From positions 1-39,666 of the forward strand of contig JAEZLJ010000151.1 in the NCBI GenBank assembly GCA_023415275.1: a stretch of DNA of 39,666 nucleotides. The letters are read 5' to 3'. Every line of letters begins with the position of its first letter. Positions within the stretch are counted from its first letter, which is position 1. Position numbers and translations under genes: made by a program. This document shows positions 18,301 to 26,098 of the stretch, piece after piece. Source of the stretch: Bacteroidota bacterium (GTDB lineage Bacteria > Bacteroidota > Bacteroidia > Chitinophagales > Chitinophagaceae). The notes below the pieces were generated by a model that did no database searches, was not told the origin of the DNA, and saw only the letters and a program-made list of their open reading frames with translations.

Positions 18301-20687
18301 CTTTTTCTGGAACCAGGGCCCTCACCTTAGATGCCAGTAAGGTATATACAACGGGCAATAAAAATTATTGGATCGGGACATTCAACCTGGGGGCATATGA
18401 TACATTAAGCAATGATATCCGTTTGGATTTTCAATACCTGAATCATGACCAGTTTTTAAGCCCTGATAATGGTGTCTGGATCAGGGGTTCAGAAGCAGAT
18501 CCCTGGATAGAGGCATACGCCCTAAACGATGAAAATACGGCAGGCCAATATACCAGGACCTCCAGCATTGAGTTGTCTGATATTTTATCATCGGCGGGGC
18601 AAAACTTCAGTAAAAGCTTCCAGGTGCGGTGGGGCCAGTTTGGACAGATGCCGGCAACAGACAGGATGTTTGCCAATGGGTTCACTTTTGATGATATCCG
18701 GTTGTATAAAGTGTTCAATGACCTGCAGATGAAGAGTATAGATGCTCCATTCTCATCAAGCTGCGGTTTGACCAATGCTACTGCCATCCAGGTGACTGTA
18801 AGAAACAGCGCTACCAGCGCCATAGTAAATGTGCCAGTGCGTTACCGTATCAATGGCGGCCCCTGGGTGACGGAGAACATTTCATCTATTGGAGCCAAAG
18901 AGACACTACAATACACTTTTGCAGGCAAGGCAGATTTCTCTGCATTCAAGTCCTATACCATTCAAGCTGTGGTCGACCTGGATAATGATAGTTTCAGGGA
19001 TAATGATACAACTACTTATATAGTAAGGAATGCTCCCGTTATCTCCAGTTTCCCTTACCTGGAAAATTTTGAAAGCTCTGATGGCAATTGGTATGCAGGA
19101 GGCATTAATAGTTCCTGGGAATATGGTACACCAGTATCCAACAAGATAAACAGGGCGGCCAGCGGGGCGAGAGCCTGGAAAACCAGGTTGCTGGGTAATT
19201 ATAATGATAATGAATACTCTTATTTGTATTCGCCATGTATAGATGTGACTTCAATGGCAAATCCTACATTAAGCTTTAGCATGGCCATGGACATTGAAGA
19301 TTGTGGTGCCAATATCTGCGATGCGGTATGGGTGGAATTTTCCGTAGATGGCGAATCATGGTATAAACTGGGTACTACAGGAAATACCACCAACTGGTAT
19401 AACCAGTCCACTGCACAGATCTGGAGCACGCAAACAGCTTATAAATGGCATATGGCTACTGCACCATTGCCTACTGGTAAAAACCGTTTACGCTTGCGTT
19501 TTGTAATGAATTCAGATGCCGGGGTGACGCGTGAAGGACTTGCCATAGATGACATACATATTTACGATAATAGCAGCGGAATATATGATGGCGTTACGCT
19601 GAATGCGCCTGTAATGGCTCCTGTTTCGGGAAGCCAGTGGGTGGATTTTAAATCTGGAGGTAAACTAATTGCTTCAGTATTATCTGCGGGGCAGGACCTT
19701 GGCAATACAGCAGCCCAGGTGTATATATTTAATGGAGCCGCCAGGAGCTATAACAATCAATATTATCATAACAGGAACATTACCATCAAGCCAGGGGTTA
19801 ATCAGGTAAATGATTCAAGTACTGTCCGCTTTTATTTCCTTTCCAGTGAAACAGATTCATTGCTTAATGCCACAGGTTGCTCTAATTGTATAGTTCCATC
19901 TTCTGCTTATGAATTGGGCGTTTCTTCTTACAGCGATAGGGACGCTACTTTTGAAAATGGGTCACTGGCTGATGACCAACAGGGTACCTGGAAATATATT
20001 CAACCCGGCAAACTGGCATTGGTGCCTTTTGATAAAGGCTATTATGCCGAATTCAAAGTAAAAGGATTCTCAGAGTTCTGGTTGAACCAGGGAGGATTTG
20101 ACAGGACAAGTCCTCTTCCTGTAAAGTTGATGGATTTTGGAGTTCAGAAAGGCACAGGCACAGATGTGTTAGTGACCTGGAAGGTGGGTAGTGAGTCGGA
20201 AGTGTCGAAATATGTAATTGAAGTAGCCAGGGGAGAAGAACAATTGCAAGCCGGGCAGTTTGAAGTAGTGGGTGCAGTGGAAAGTCTTGGAAATACCTAT
20301 CAACAAAGGAGCTATAATTTCCAGGATGTAGAACCGGGCAAGTCAGGGGTTTGTTATTACAGGATTAAAATTGTCAATGTTGACGGAAGTTATTTCTATT
20401 CTGCTATTAAATCGATTACCTTTGACCAGGCTGTTCTATGGCAGGTATATCCAAATCCTTCCAGTGGTGTGTTCCAATTGATCTATCAATTAAATGCAGG
20501 GGAAACTTTCGATGCCTCTATCTATGATTCTAAGGGAAGGTTGGTTTATTCGAAAAAGGTATCCGGTTCAGGTTTCCAGCAAAAGTTTTCAGTGGACCTT
20601 ACACCTGCTTCCTTTGCTAAAGGCATTTATTTACTAAGCATCAAATGGAATGGGAAGGTTCAAACGTTCAAGCTGAATAAGTTTTAA
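15327..20687 (+). CDS. Large T9SS-exported subtilisin-like (S8) serine protease
   Basis: This 1786-residue multidomain protein has a signal peptide (1-21, ending VLAQ) and a propeptide-like region to about 205. The S8 catalytic domain carries Asp247 (GIGDNAD), His272 (HGTHVSG), oxyanion Asn364 (ASGNSG) and Ser443 (GTSMAAP), so it should be active. A beta-sandwich, a Ser/Thr-rich strand domain (~637-727) and an FN3-like domain (~729-825) follow. Next come two copies of a CARDB-like domain (~827-930, ~1132-1235, sharing NGGPW[IV]TEN), each followed by a jelly-roll/MAM-like domain (~940-1125, ~1242-1410). The C-terminus has the LPVKLMDF...W motif block (~1598) and a type A T9SS domain starting VYPNPSSGVF (~1704). 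It is probably a cell-surface or released protease. A perfect terminator follows the stop codon. Confidence 0.94.
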   Translation: MKLNQLLILSTLLLLSCYVLAQNNSHTIFLRNSTIIPAANIRQGYVDSLNTRLVRSNNKALVMIQFDRLPTEDQRKELLNNRLELLDYLSGNTYTATIHGNLYASALSRVKTRSVLELFPEQKMSPSLAQGKLPSYAVKAAGTIDLWVSFPKSFTINEVVTALKAKNIDILSQEHQGFRILALRLASERLPELAALPFIDYVQPAPPEDQPLNYNARTASRAGVLNASIADGGRGLNGEGIVVGIGDNADIRSHTDFSGRVINRAAVTGAAHGTHVSGTLAGAGIINELYRGYAPRATIISQAFSGILSNAATYIKDYGMVITNNSYGDIIECDYNGTYDLTSRILDQMAFTFPNLENVFASGNSGASSCFPYTTGYRTVLGGYQSAKNVLTVGATDDSGTIASFSSRGPVKDGRTKPDVVAMGQRVVSTWSNNIYSNNNGTSMAAPSASGSLALLYQRFRQLNNGADPKNGLMKALICNGAVDRGNAGPDYQYGFGWINALRSMEMLEAGHYIIGNSATGTTDLHTITVQANTAQLKVMLYWNDPAASLMSRQTLVNDLDLQVVDAASVTQLPKLLDSTVANVGNTASNGADHINNIEQVVIDHPSAGNYTFKVIPTAITQNSSQEYFLVYDPIPVQLKLTAPAGGQGLVPGENTKISWEAYGYTSGTVTLEFSADNGSSWSTIASGLDVNRVLYTWTVPNVPTNKGVVRITKDVSGESDLTHSFMIMALPVVSLSPVQCEGYINLSWTTVAGATGYEVMKLQVDDMRSIAITNTTSYTFSGLSKDSIYWVTVRPLIDGKAGRRGLAISRKPDSGTCSGSISDKDLKLDALVGPVTGRKFTASELSASTPVAVRIKNLDDAPQTGFDVKYSINGGPWITENVAATINGNTSYTYTFNTRADLSATGTYSLVTVVKNSAGDPVSNNDTLRTLVKQLSNQPIDLANQFKDDLESTSAQEYVDTTYGFEGADRYDFMPGSAFGRARTYFNSGIAFSGTRALTLDASKVYTTGNKNYWIGTFNLGAYDTLSNDIRLDFQYLNHDQFLSPDNGVWIRGSEADPWIEAYALNDENTAGQYTRTSSIELSDILSSAGQNFSKSFQVRWGQFGQMPATDRMFANGFTFDDIRLYKVFNDLQMKSIDAPFSSSCGLTNATAIQVTVRNSATSAIVNVPVRYRINGGPWVTENISSIGAKETLQYTFAGKADFSAFKSYTIQAVVDLDNDSFRDNDTTTYIVRNAPVISSFPYLENFESSDGNWYAGGINSSWEYGTPVSNKINRAASGARAWKTRLLGNYNDNEYSYLYSPCIDVTSMANPTLSFSMAMDIEDCGANICDAVWVEFSVDGESWYKLGTTGNTTNWYNQSTAQIWSTQTAYKWHMATAPLPTGKNRLRLRFVMNSDAGVTREGLAIDDIHIYDNSSGIYDGVTLNAPVMAPVSGSQWVDFKSGGKLIASVLSAGQDLGNTAAQVYIFNGAARSYNNQYYHNRNITIKPGVNQVNDSSTVRFYFLSSETDSLLNATGCSNCIVPSSAYELGVSSYSDRDATFENGSLADDQQGTWKYIQPGKLALVPFDKGYYAEFKVKGFSEFWLNQGGFDRTSPLPVKLMDFGVQKGTGTDVLVTWKVGSESEVSKYVIEVARGEEQLQAGQFEVVGAVESLGNTYQQRSYNFQDVEPGKSGVCYYRIKIVNVDGSYFYSAIKSITFDQAVLWQVYPNPSSGVFQLIYQLNAGETFDASIYDSKGRLVYSKKVSGSGFQQKFSVDLTPASFAKGIYLLSIKWNGKVQTFKLNKF

Positions 20688-20700
20688 ATACTTAGTCAAT

Positions 20701-20735
20701 AAAAAAAGCTGCCATTACCCATGGCAGCTTTTTTT
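20701..20735 (+). terminator. Strong rho-independent terminator, probably bidirectional
   Basis: A-run plus GCTGCCAT (20701-20715) pairs perfectly with ATGGCAGC plus T-run (20721-20735) around a 5-nt loop. It is 13 bp after the subtilase stop and 15 bp from the stop of the convergent 68-residue gene, and its A/T flanks suit both strands. Confidence 0.92.
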
Positions 20736-20750
20736 ATATTGTAAGGTCAA

Positions 20751-20957
20751 CTATTCCCAACCTTGTTTTGCTACCCCAGCTTTAATGGCAGCCATTGCCT
20801 TAGCCTCATTGCATAAAGTGGTTAGCTTGTTTCCTTTACCATCATGTCCCTGTACCATGTAAGCTCCTTTGGCAGTCTTGGTGATCACTGCATCCTGGAT
20901 AGGTACGCCTTTTTCTTTGGTTTTTACATTATAAGCTGTGAGTTGCACGTCAGACAT
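20751..20957 (-). CDS. Conserved-looking 68-residue protein, possible cysteine-less zinc-ribbon relative
   Basis: I do not firmly recognise this protein. It is soluble, lacks a signal peptide and is Lys/Ala-rich. It begins with AYNVKTKEKGVP near residue 8, then DAVITKTAKGAYMVQG, GKGNKL and a C-terminal helix with AAIKAGVAKQGW. The opening resembles the AYCVKCKxK start of DUF5679-like zinc ribbons, but the positions expected to be Cys are Asn and Thr, and the later CxxC is missing. Its only Cys is in TLCNEAKA. Reality as a gene is supported by a clear ATG, dense sequence without low-complexity padding, its own intergenic space on both sides, and a shared bidirectional terminator. DNA- or protein-binding are both possible; function unknown. 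Confidence 0.72.
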   Translation of the reverse strand: MSDVQLTAYNVKTKEKGVPIQDAVITKTAKGAYMVQGHDGKGNKLTTLCNEAKAMAAIKAGVAKQGWE

Positions 20958-21041
20958 ATGATTAAGTTTTTTGGTTAGTAATGTTTAAATCTACGTTTTT
21001 TCGGCAAAATGAAGGCCAAAAAACTCCCTGGTGCCAGATGA

Positions 21042-21060
21042 GCCCGTTAGCTTTTCGGGC
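21042..21060 (-). terminator. Possible hairpin downstream of the PagL-like gene
   Basis: GCCCG (21042-21046) and CGGGC (21056-21060) can pair around a 9-nt loop, 15 bp beyond the minus-strand stop codon. No T-tract follows on the minus strand, so this is a weak terminator candidate. Confidence 0.3.
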
Positions 21061-21075
21061 CGGTTTCATAAAAAA

Positions 21076-21648
21076 CTAATACAAATTAGAGAGGCCCACC
21101 AAAACATTCAGCGTATTTACACCTGAATTGGGCAATTTAAGGCCTGCATTGGATATATGTCTTACCCTGAACTGGATGTTAAGCGACAGGGGTTTTTCTT
21201 TATGAAGCTGTTTAAAAAAACCAACAGCCAAATTATCCGAAAATATAAAACCCCTGGCCTGCCTTGGCAGATCTGCAGTAATGTAATGCGGGCCTGATCC
21301 CAGCATCTGGTACAGGAGAAAGCCAGGAGCAAGTTGCTCGTAATAGCGTAACCCTATATTTGAGCCAAATTCAATATCTAATGGCCTGATGGTAGCTACC
21401 AGGTTAAACTGCGGCTCGAGGTATAATGCCAGGAAGTTCTTTTTTCTTGTCTTACCAAATTGCCAGGAGAAATCTCCTGCAAAGAAGATGGGATTGTATT
21501 TGGTTTCTATATTGATCTGGTGCCCATAGCCAACAATGGCTCCCGCTGATCTAAACCTTGTAGGCTTTTCCTGGGCTAATGCAGCGTCAGATAAAATAAC
21601 CAATAAGCAAATGATCAGAAACTTGCCGATAACCGTAAAATGCTTCAT
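21076..21648 (-). CDS. PagL-like acyloxyacyl hydrolase (lipid A 3-O-deacylase family)
   Basis: This 190-residue protein starts with a signal peptide (about 8-25, ending ALAQ) and continues as alternating amphipathic strands typical of an eight-stranded outer-membrane barrel. The PagL signature is near the C-terminus: HISNAGLKLPNSG starting at His164, with Ser166 and Asn167. It ends in an aromatic residue (LSNLY), as outer-membrane barrels usually do. In PagL the catalytic set is His, Ser and a Glu 14 residues after the His; here that position is Asn178, read directly from the codon at 21115-21117. Activity on lipid A is therefore uncertain. It lies 33 bp after the aldo/keto reductase stop, and a -7-like CAAACTTA (minus TAAGTTTG) overlaps that stop, so it may have its own promoter. 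Confidence 0.82.
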   Translation of the reverse strand: MKHFTVIGKFLIICLLVILSDAALAQEKPTRFRSAGAIVGYGHQINIETKYNPIFFAGDFSWQFGKTRKKNFLALYLEPQFNLVATIRPLDIEFGSNIGLRYYEQLAPGFLLYQMLGSGPHYITADLPRQARGFIFSDNLAVGFFKQLHKEKPLSLNIQFRVRHISNAGLKLPNSGVNTLNVLVGLSNLY

Positions 21649-21676
21649 TCCTTTTCTTCCTGTTTGATAAAAGGCG

Positions 21677-21684
21677 CAAACTTA
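21677..21684 (-). promoter_or_regulatory. Candidate -7 element of the PagL-like gene
   Basis: The minus strand reads TAAGTTTG, matching TAnnTTTG, 28 nt upstream of the PagL-like start and overlapping the stop codon of the aldo/keto reductase gene. No -33 element is seen at the expected spacing. Confidence 0.3.
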
Positions 21685-22677
21685 TTTTAAAATCTCATCA
21701 ATTTGCATCAATTCATCCTGGGAGAAATGAAGGTTTTGGGTGCATTTGATAGAATCGATCACCTGGGCAGGCTTGCTAGCACCAATGATTACTGAAGTGA
21801 TCCTTGGATCTTTCAATACCCAAGACAGAGCCATTTGGGCCAATGATTGTCCCCTGTTTTTAGCTATATGGTTCAATCGATCTACTTTTTGTAAGGTGGC
21901 AGGAGTAATAGTTTCGGCTTCCAGTGCTCCATTTCCCCTGGTACTGGCAGCCCTAGAATCAGATGGAATGCCGTTTAAATATTTGTCTGTGAGCAGTCCC
22001 TGGGCAAGTGAGGAAAATGTAATACATCCCACTCCATTATTATCTAAAACCTCTAATAGTCCATCTTCCACCCATCTTTCCATCATGGAATATTTTGGCT
22101 GGTGTATCAATAATGGAGTGCCAAGTGCATTTAAAATATCAATGGCACTTTGGGTTTCTGCTGCGGAATAGCTTGATATGCCAATGTAAAGTGCTTTACC
22201 CTGCCTCACCATCAGATCTAGCGTTTTCATGGTTTCCTCTAAAGGAGTAGCAGGATCAGGGCGATGATGATAAAATATATCTACATATTCAAGACCCATG
22301 CGCTTAAGGCTCTGATCAAGACTGGCCATTAAATATTTCTTTGAACCCCAGTCTCCATATGGGCCGGGCCACATGGGCCAGCCGGCTTTTGATGAAATGA
22401 TCAATTCATCCCGGTAAGGCCCGAGATCCCTGGAGAGAATCTTACCAAAAGTTATCTCTGCGCCGCCGGGAGGAGGCCCATAGTTATTGGCCAGGTCAAA
22501 ATGAGTGATGCCATTGTCAAAGGCAGTATGTACAATTTCCCTGCATTTTTCAAAGTCATCGATCTCCCCGAAGTTGTGCCAAAGGCCCAATGAAAGGGCA
22601 GGAAGCATCAAACCAGATTTGCCGCAACGCCTGTAAGGCATATTATTATATCTATCCTGAGCCGGAGTATAGTTCAT
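21682..22677 (-). CDS. Aldo/keto reductase, YghZ (L-glyceraldehyde 3-phosphate reductase) type
   Basis: This NADPH-dependent reductase has 331 residues. The N-terminal region (RYNNMPYRRCGKSGLMLPAL, then SLGLWHNFG) closely follows the YghZ/AKR14 family. The catalytic tetrad is intact at Asp61, Tyr66, Lys97 and His138, and the HFDLANNYGPPPGGAE motif contains the active-site Asp and Tyr. The C-terminal cofactor region has SVIIGASKPAQV. YghZ reduces L-glyceraldehyde 3-phosphate and other aldehydes such as methylglyoxal, so a detoxification role is likely. It lies downstream of gyrB on the same strand, but the gyrB terminator separates them. It may share a transcript with the PagL-like gene. Confidence 0.92.
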   Translation of the reverse strand: MNYTPAQDRYNNMPYRRCGKSGLMLPALSLGLWHNFGEIDDFEKCREIVHTAFDNGITHFDLANNYGPPPGGAEITFGKILSRDLGPYRDELIISSKAGWPMWPGPYGDWGSKKYLMASLDQSLKRMGLEYVDIFYHHRPDPATPLEETMKTLDLMVRQGKALYIGISSYSAAETQSAIDILNALGTPLLIHQPKYSMMERWVEDGLLEVLDNNGVGCITFSSLAQGLLTDKYLNGIPSDSRAASTRGNGALEAETITPATLQKVDRLNHIAKNRGQSLAQMALSWVLKDPRITSVIIGASKPAQVIDSIKCTQNLHFSQDELMQIDEILK

Positions 22678-22812
22678 GTGAATGAATTAGGCTTTAAAAT
22701 TAACGGAAACCTGTAATCTCTTTTTCATTATTCGGTTGGGTAACAGTTTAAGATATAAAGATGCTACCATGATTAGATTGCTTAAGCACCCGATTGGACG
22801 GAAAATAAAAAA

Positions 22813-22832
22813 GCCCGGGAACTTACCCGGAC
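22813..22832 (-). terminator. Rho-independent terminator of gyrB
   Basis: On the minus strand GTCCGGG pairs with CCCGGGC (one G-U pair) around a 6-nt loop and is followed by TTTTTTATTTT. It sits 28 bp beyond the gyrB stop codon. Confidence 0.85.
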
Positions 22833-22860
22833 CTGTTATTAAAAATGTCAATTGCCTTAT

Positions 22861-24855
22861 TTATACATCTATCCTGGCATACTTGGCATGGCTTTCAATG
22901 AATTCGCGGCGGGGGGCTACTTCATCTCCCATTAGCATGCTAAAAATGCGGTCTGCTTCGGCAGCGCTTTCAATGGTAACCAGTTTTAGGGTACGAGTGG
23001 CTGGGTTCATGGTTGTTTCCCATAATTGTTCAGAATTCATTTCTCCCAAACCTTTATAACGCTGTATGCCTACTGCACCTTCATTGCCACCGCCTAACTT
23101 TTCAACCAGTGCCTTTCTTTGCTCCTCGTTGTATGCATATGCCTGTTCCTTTCCTTTTTTGACAAGGTATAATGGCGGCTGCGCAATATATACATATCCC
23201 TGTTCTACCATTTCTTTCATATAGCGGTAAACAAACGTAAGGATCAAGGTGGCGATATGGCTTCCATCCACATCGGCATCGGTCATGATGATCAGTTTGT
23301 GATAACGAAGCTTGGAAAGGTTCAATGCCTTAGGATCTTCTGGTGTTCCTACGGTTACACCTAAAGCAGTGTACATATTGCGTATCTCTTCATTCTCGTA
23401 GATCTTATGCTCCATGGCTTTTTCCACGTTCAGGATCTTACCTCGTAGTGGAAGTATGGCCTGGAAGCTCCTGTCGCGGCCTTGTTTGGCCGTACCGCCT
23501 GCCGAGTCACCCTCTACCAGGTACAGTTCGCAACGTTCAGGATCCCTGTCAGAGCAGTCGGCCAGCTTACCGGGCAATCCACCGCCGCTTAAAACAGATT
23601 TGCGTTGCACCATTTCCCTGGCTTTCTTAGCCGCAGCCCTGGCTTGCGCAGCAAGTATCACTTTTTGAATGATATTTTTGGCTTCCCTTGGGTTTTCTTC
23701 CAAATAGGCTTCTATGACCTTGGACACTGTTGTATCCACAATACCCATCACCTCGTTGTTTCCAAGCTTGGTTTTGGTTTGACCTTCAAACTGGGGCTCG
23801 GGAACTTTTACCGAGATCACGGCGCTCAAGCCTTCACGAAAGTCATCTCCTTCAATGGATACTTTGGCCTTCTCAAACATGCCGTTTTTGTCGCCATAGC
23901 TCTTGAAAACCCTGGTCAACGAACGTCTGAAACCAGCTACGTGTGTACCCCCTTCAATGGTATTGATATTATTTACATAAGAGTAAATATGCTCATTGTA
24001 GCTCGTGTTATAGGTCATGGCCACTTCCACTGCTACATTGTTTTTCTCATCACGTCCTTCTACAAACAAAGGTTTAGGTAAAAGGCTTTGTCTGCCGGCA
24101 TTAGTATCCAGCATTTCTACGAATTCCACAATACCTCCTTCACTGTAGAAGGTCTTGCTATAAGTTAATCCTGTTTCTTCCTCTTTCTCCCGAAGGTCGT
24201 TAAGTGTAATGCTCAAGCCTTTGTTTAGAAAGCTTAGCTCTCGCAGGCGACTTTCAAGAATATCCTTGTTGTATAGAGTAGTAATGAAAATGGTGTCATC
24301 CGGCCAGAAGTGAACTTTCGTACCTCTTTTGCTTGTTTCGCCAATTTCCCTTACAGAATATTGCGGCACACCAATGCGGTATTCCTGTTCAAATATTTTT
24401 TCTTCGCGAAATACGGTGACATGAAGTTTGGTACTAAGGGCATTCACACAGCTTACCCCTACACCGTGAAGACCTCCGGAAACTTTATAAGAGTCCTTAT
24501 CAAATTTACCACCAGCATGAAGTACGGTCATTACCACCTCCAAAGCGGATCTGCCTTCCTTAGTATTTATTCCTGTTGGAATTCCACGTCCATCATCTTC
24601 TACGGATACAGAATTGTCCTCATGAATAGTGACCAGAATATTTTTACAGTGACCAGCTAGCGCTTCATCAATTGAGTTATCTACCACCTCGTATACAAGA
24701 TGGTGCAGGCCCTTGACGCCAATATCGCCAATATACATGGCAGGGCGTTTACGCACGGCTTCCAGGCCTTCTAATACCTGGATGGAATCGGCGCCATAAG
24801 AGGGCATAACAGTAGGAGTGGAAGAACTTACAACTGAATCTAAAATATCACTCAT
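22861..24855 (-). CDS. gyrB: DNA gyrase subunit B
   Basis: GyrB supplies the ATPase and TOPRIM parts of DNA gyrase, which introduces negative supercoils with GyrA. The GHKL domain shows VYEVVDNSIDEA (general base Glu56, Mg-binding Asn60), DDGRGIP (Asp87) and the ATP-lid GGLHGVGVS (128-136). The transducer domain follows. The TOPRIM domain shows LVEGDSAGGTAKQGRDR and TDADVDGSHI, and the tail has RYKGLGEMN. The start at 24855 (MSDILDS) gives 664 residues, a normal GyrB length without the enterobacterial insert. The frame stays open 16 codons further upstream, but that would overlap the transcribed leader behind the promoter at 24901-24931. Its own promoter and terminator indicate a single-gene unit. 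GyrA is not in the window. Confidence 0.97.
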   Translation of the reverse strand: MSDILDSVVSSSTPTVMPSYGADSIQVLEGLEAVRKRPAMYIGDIGVKGLHHLVYEVVDNSIDEALAGHCKNILVTIHEDNSVSVEDDGRGIPTGINTKEGRSALEVVMTVLHAGGKFDKDSYKVSGGLHGVGVSCVNALSTKLHVTVFREEKIFEQEYRIGVPQYSVREIGETSKRGTKVHFWPDDTIFITTLYNKDILESRLRELSFLNKGLSITLNDLREKEEETGLTYSKTFYSEGGIVEFVEMLDTNAGRQSLLPKPLFVEGRDEKNNVAVEVAMTYNTSYNEHIYSYVNNINTIEGGTHVAGFRRSLTRVFKSYGDKNGMFEKAKVSIEGDDFREGLSAVISVKVPEPQFEGQTKTKLGNNEVMGIVDTTVSKVIEAYLEENPREAKNIIQKVILAAQARAAAKKAREMVQRKSVLSGGGLPGKLADCSDRDPERCELYLVEGDSAGGTAKQGRDRSFQAILPLRGKILNVEKAMEHKIYENEEIRNMYTALGVTVGTPEDPKALNLSKLRYHKLIIMTDADVDGSHIATLILTFVYRYMKEMVEQGYVYIAQPPLYLVKKGKEQAYAYNEEQRKALVEKLGGGNEGAVGIQRYKGLGEMNSEQLWETTMNPATRTLKLVTIESAAEADRIFSMLMGDEVAPRREFIESHAKYARIDV

Positions 24856-24900
24856 TTCAAGGTAAAATTTAAGCACCGGGATGGTGCAGGTCCATTCTTG

Positions 24901-24931
24901 CAAATGTATCGAAATTGCCCTTGCTAACCAA
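24901..24931 (-). promoter_or_regulatory. gyrB promoter (Bacteroidota -33/-7 type)
   Basis: On the minus strand TTG (24931-24929), a 20-bp spacer and TACATTTG (24908-24901) fit the Bacteroidota primary-sigma promoter. The -7 box ends 45 nt before the gyrB start. This is the best-matched promoter in the window. Confidence 0.65.
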
Positions 24932-25197
24932 TGGAAAAGACGTTAAAAAGGCCCTTTTTTCAATGCTTACCCTTTTTCATTTTTAAGGTTACTGGAATGG
25001 GCCTAAAGCATGCCCTGTCTTTCTGTATTTTTTGATTATATTCATAGGGGAGTAGAAAGCTTCCGCATCCTGTTATACCACATTGAAAATTGGGCTTATA
25101 CTCTATGCAGACACTGGATTTTTGAACCGGAGAAATACTGACCAATAATCCATAAATCAAGGTATTACAGTTCTAATATTCAATTTAATTTACTTAC
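24932..25197. other. Divergent intergenic region between gyrB and the PfkB kinase
   Basis: No convincing gene is seen. A 66-codon minus-strand frame here lacks protein-like composition. AAAAAGG-C-CCTTTTT (24945-24959) is a perfect inverted repeat. AGGCCC/GGGCCT and ATGCTT/AAGCAT arms interleave between 24949 and 25011. The kinase promoter should lie here, but no clear TAnnTTTG is visible on the plus strand. Confidence 0.45.
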
Positions 25198-26097
25198 ATG
25201 AAGCAAAATCATGATGTAGTATGTTTCGGGGAAGTACTTTGGGATGTACTCCCCACAGGGGCTTTACCTGGTGGAGCCCCTATGAATGTTGCCTACCATC
25301 TTCAAAAGCAGGGCGTCAGCACTGCTATGATATCCAGAGTTGGTAAGGATGAGAGAGGAAAGCAGCTTATAGACATTTTGCGGCAAAACCAGGTATTTTC
25401 TGAGTTCATACAAACCGATGATCAGCATGAGACAGGTGTGGTCAATGCCACTTTCCGGCCTAATAATGAAATTTTGTACGATATAGTCTATCCAGTAGCC
25501 TGGGATTTCATTGAATGGAGTCCTTCTTTACAATCATTGGTGGAAGCTTCTTCTGTCTTCGTTTATGGTAGCCTGGCAGCCAGGAATGCAACATCTCGTG
25601 AAACTTTGTTCAAGCTAAGAGAAGCTGCTCATACCAAGGTGTTGGATATTAATCTCCGTCCTCCTCATTTTAATGTTGAATTGATTGAAAATCTATTGCG
25701 ATATGCAGATATCGTTAAACTGAATGACCATGAACTGGACTTTATTACTCAATACCATCATTCCCTTTCTTCCATAGAAGATAAAATCAGGTTTCTGCAG
25801 GATTCTTTTTCCATACCTGTGGTCATAGTTACCAGGGGCGGATCTGGTGCGCTATTATGCCAGGCAGGAGAGATTTATAAACATGCAGGATATAAAGTGT
25901 CAGTATGTGATACAGTGGGAAGTGGAGATGCTTTTTTGGCGGCTTTTATCTATAAGTATCTAAATGGTTCTATGCCGGTAGAGCAATTGCAGTATGCCAA
26001 TGCCATGGGTGCATTTATCGCTTCTAAACAGGGAGCATGCCCCGAATATAGTTCTGAACAAATTGATAACTGGGTAAAAGAGGTAATTATTCCTTGA
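25198..26097 (+). CDS. PfkB-family carbohydrate kinase (fructokinase-like)
   Basis: This 299-residue kinase phosphorylates a sugar with ATP. It starts like fructokinases (VVCFGEVLWDVLPTG), has the substrate-side GGAPMNVAYHL (25-35), a GxVxRVGKDERG segment, and the PfkB signature 2, DTVGSGDAFLAAF (238-250), with catalytic base Asp244 in the anion-hole loop. The GEVLWDxLPxG and AYHL pattern fits bacterial fructokinase-like members more than ribokinase or adenosine kinase, but substrate cannot be fixed from sequence. No sugar transporter or glycosidase lies next to it, so it appears to be a standalone gene. It converges on lpxD 13 bp downstream with a small palindrome over the junction. Confidence 0.9.
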   Translation: MKQNHDVVCFGEVLWDVLPTGALPGGAPMNVAYHLQKQGVSTAMISRVGKDERGKQLIDILRQNQVFSEFIQTDDQHETGVVNATFRPNNEILYDIVYPVAWDFIEWSPSLQSLVEASSVFVYGSLAARNATSRETLFKLREAAHTKVLDINLRPPHFNVELIENLLRYADIVKLNDHELDFITQYHHSLSSIEDKIRFLQDSFSIPVVIVTRGGSGALLCQAGEIYKHAGYKVSVCDTVGSGDAFLAAFIYKYLNGSMPVEQLQYANAMGAFIASKQGACPEYSSEQIDNWVKEVIIP

Positions 26098-26098
26098 G

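Noticed and set aside
23605..24081. 158-codon frame antisense to gyrB
   Set aside because: It lies inside conserved gyrB, with no start context or recognisable domain.
24960..25160. 66-codon minus-strand frame upstream of gyrB
   Set aside because: Its composition is not protein-like, it has no family resemblance, and it lies in the divergent promoter region.
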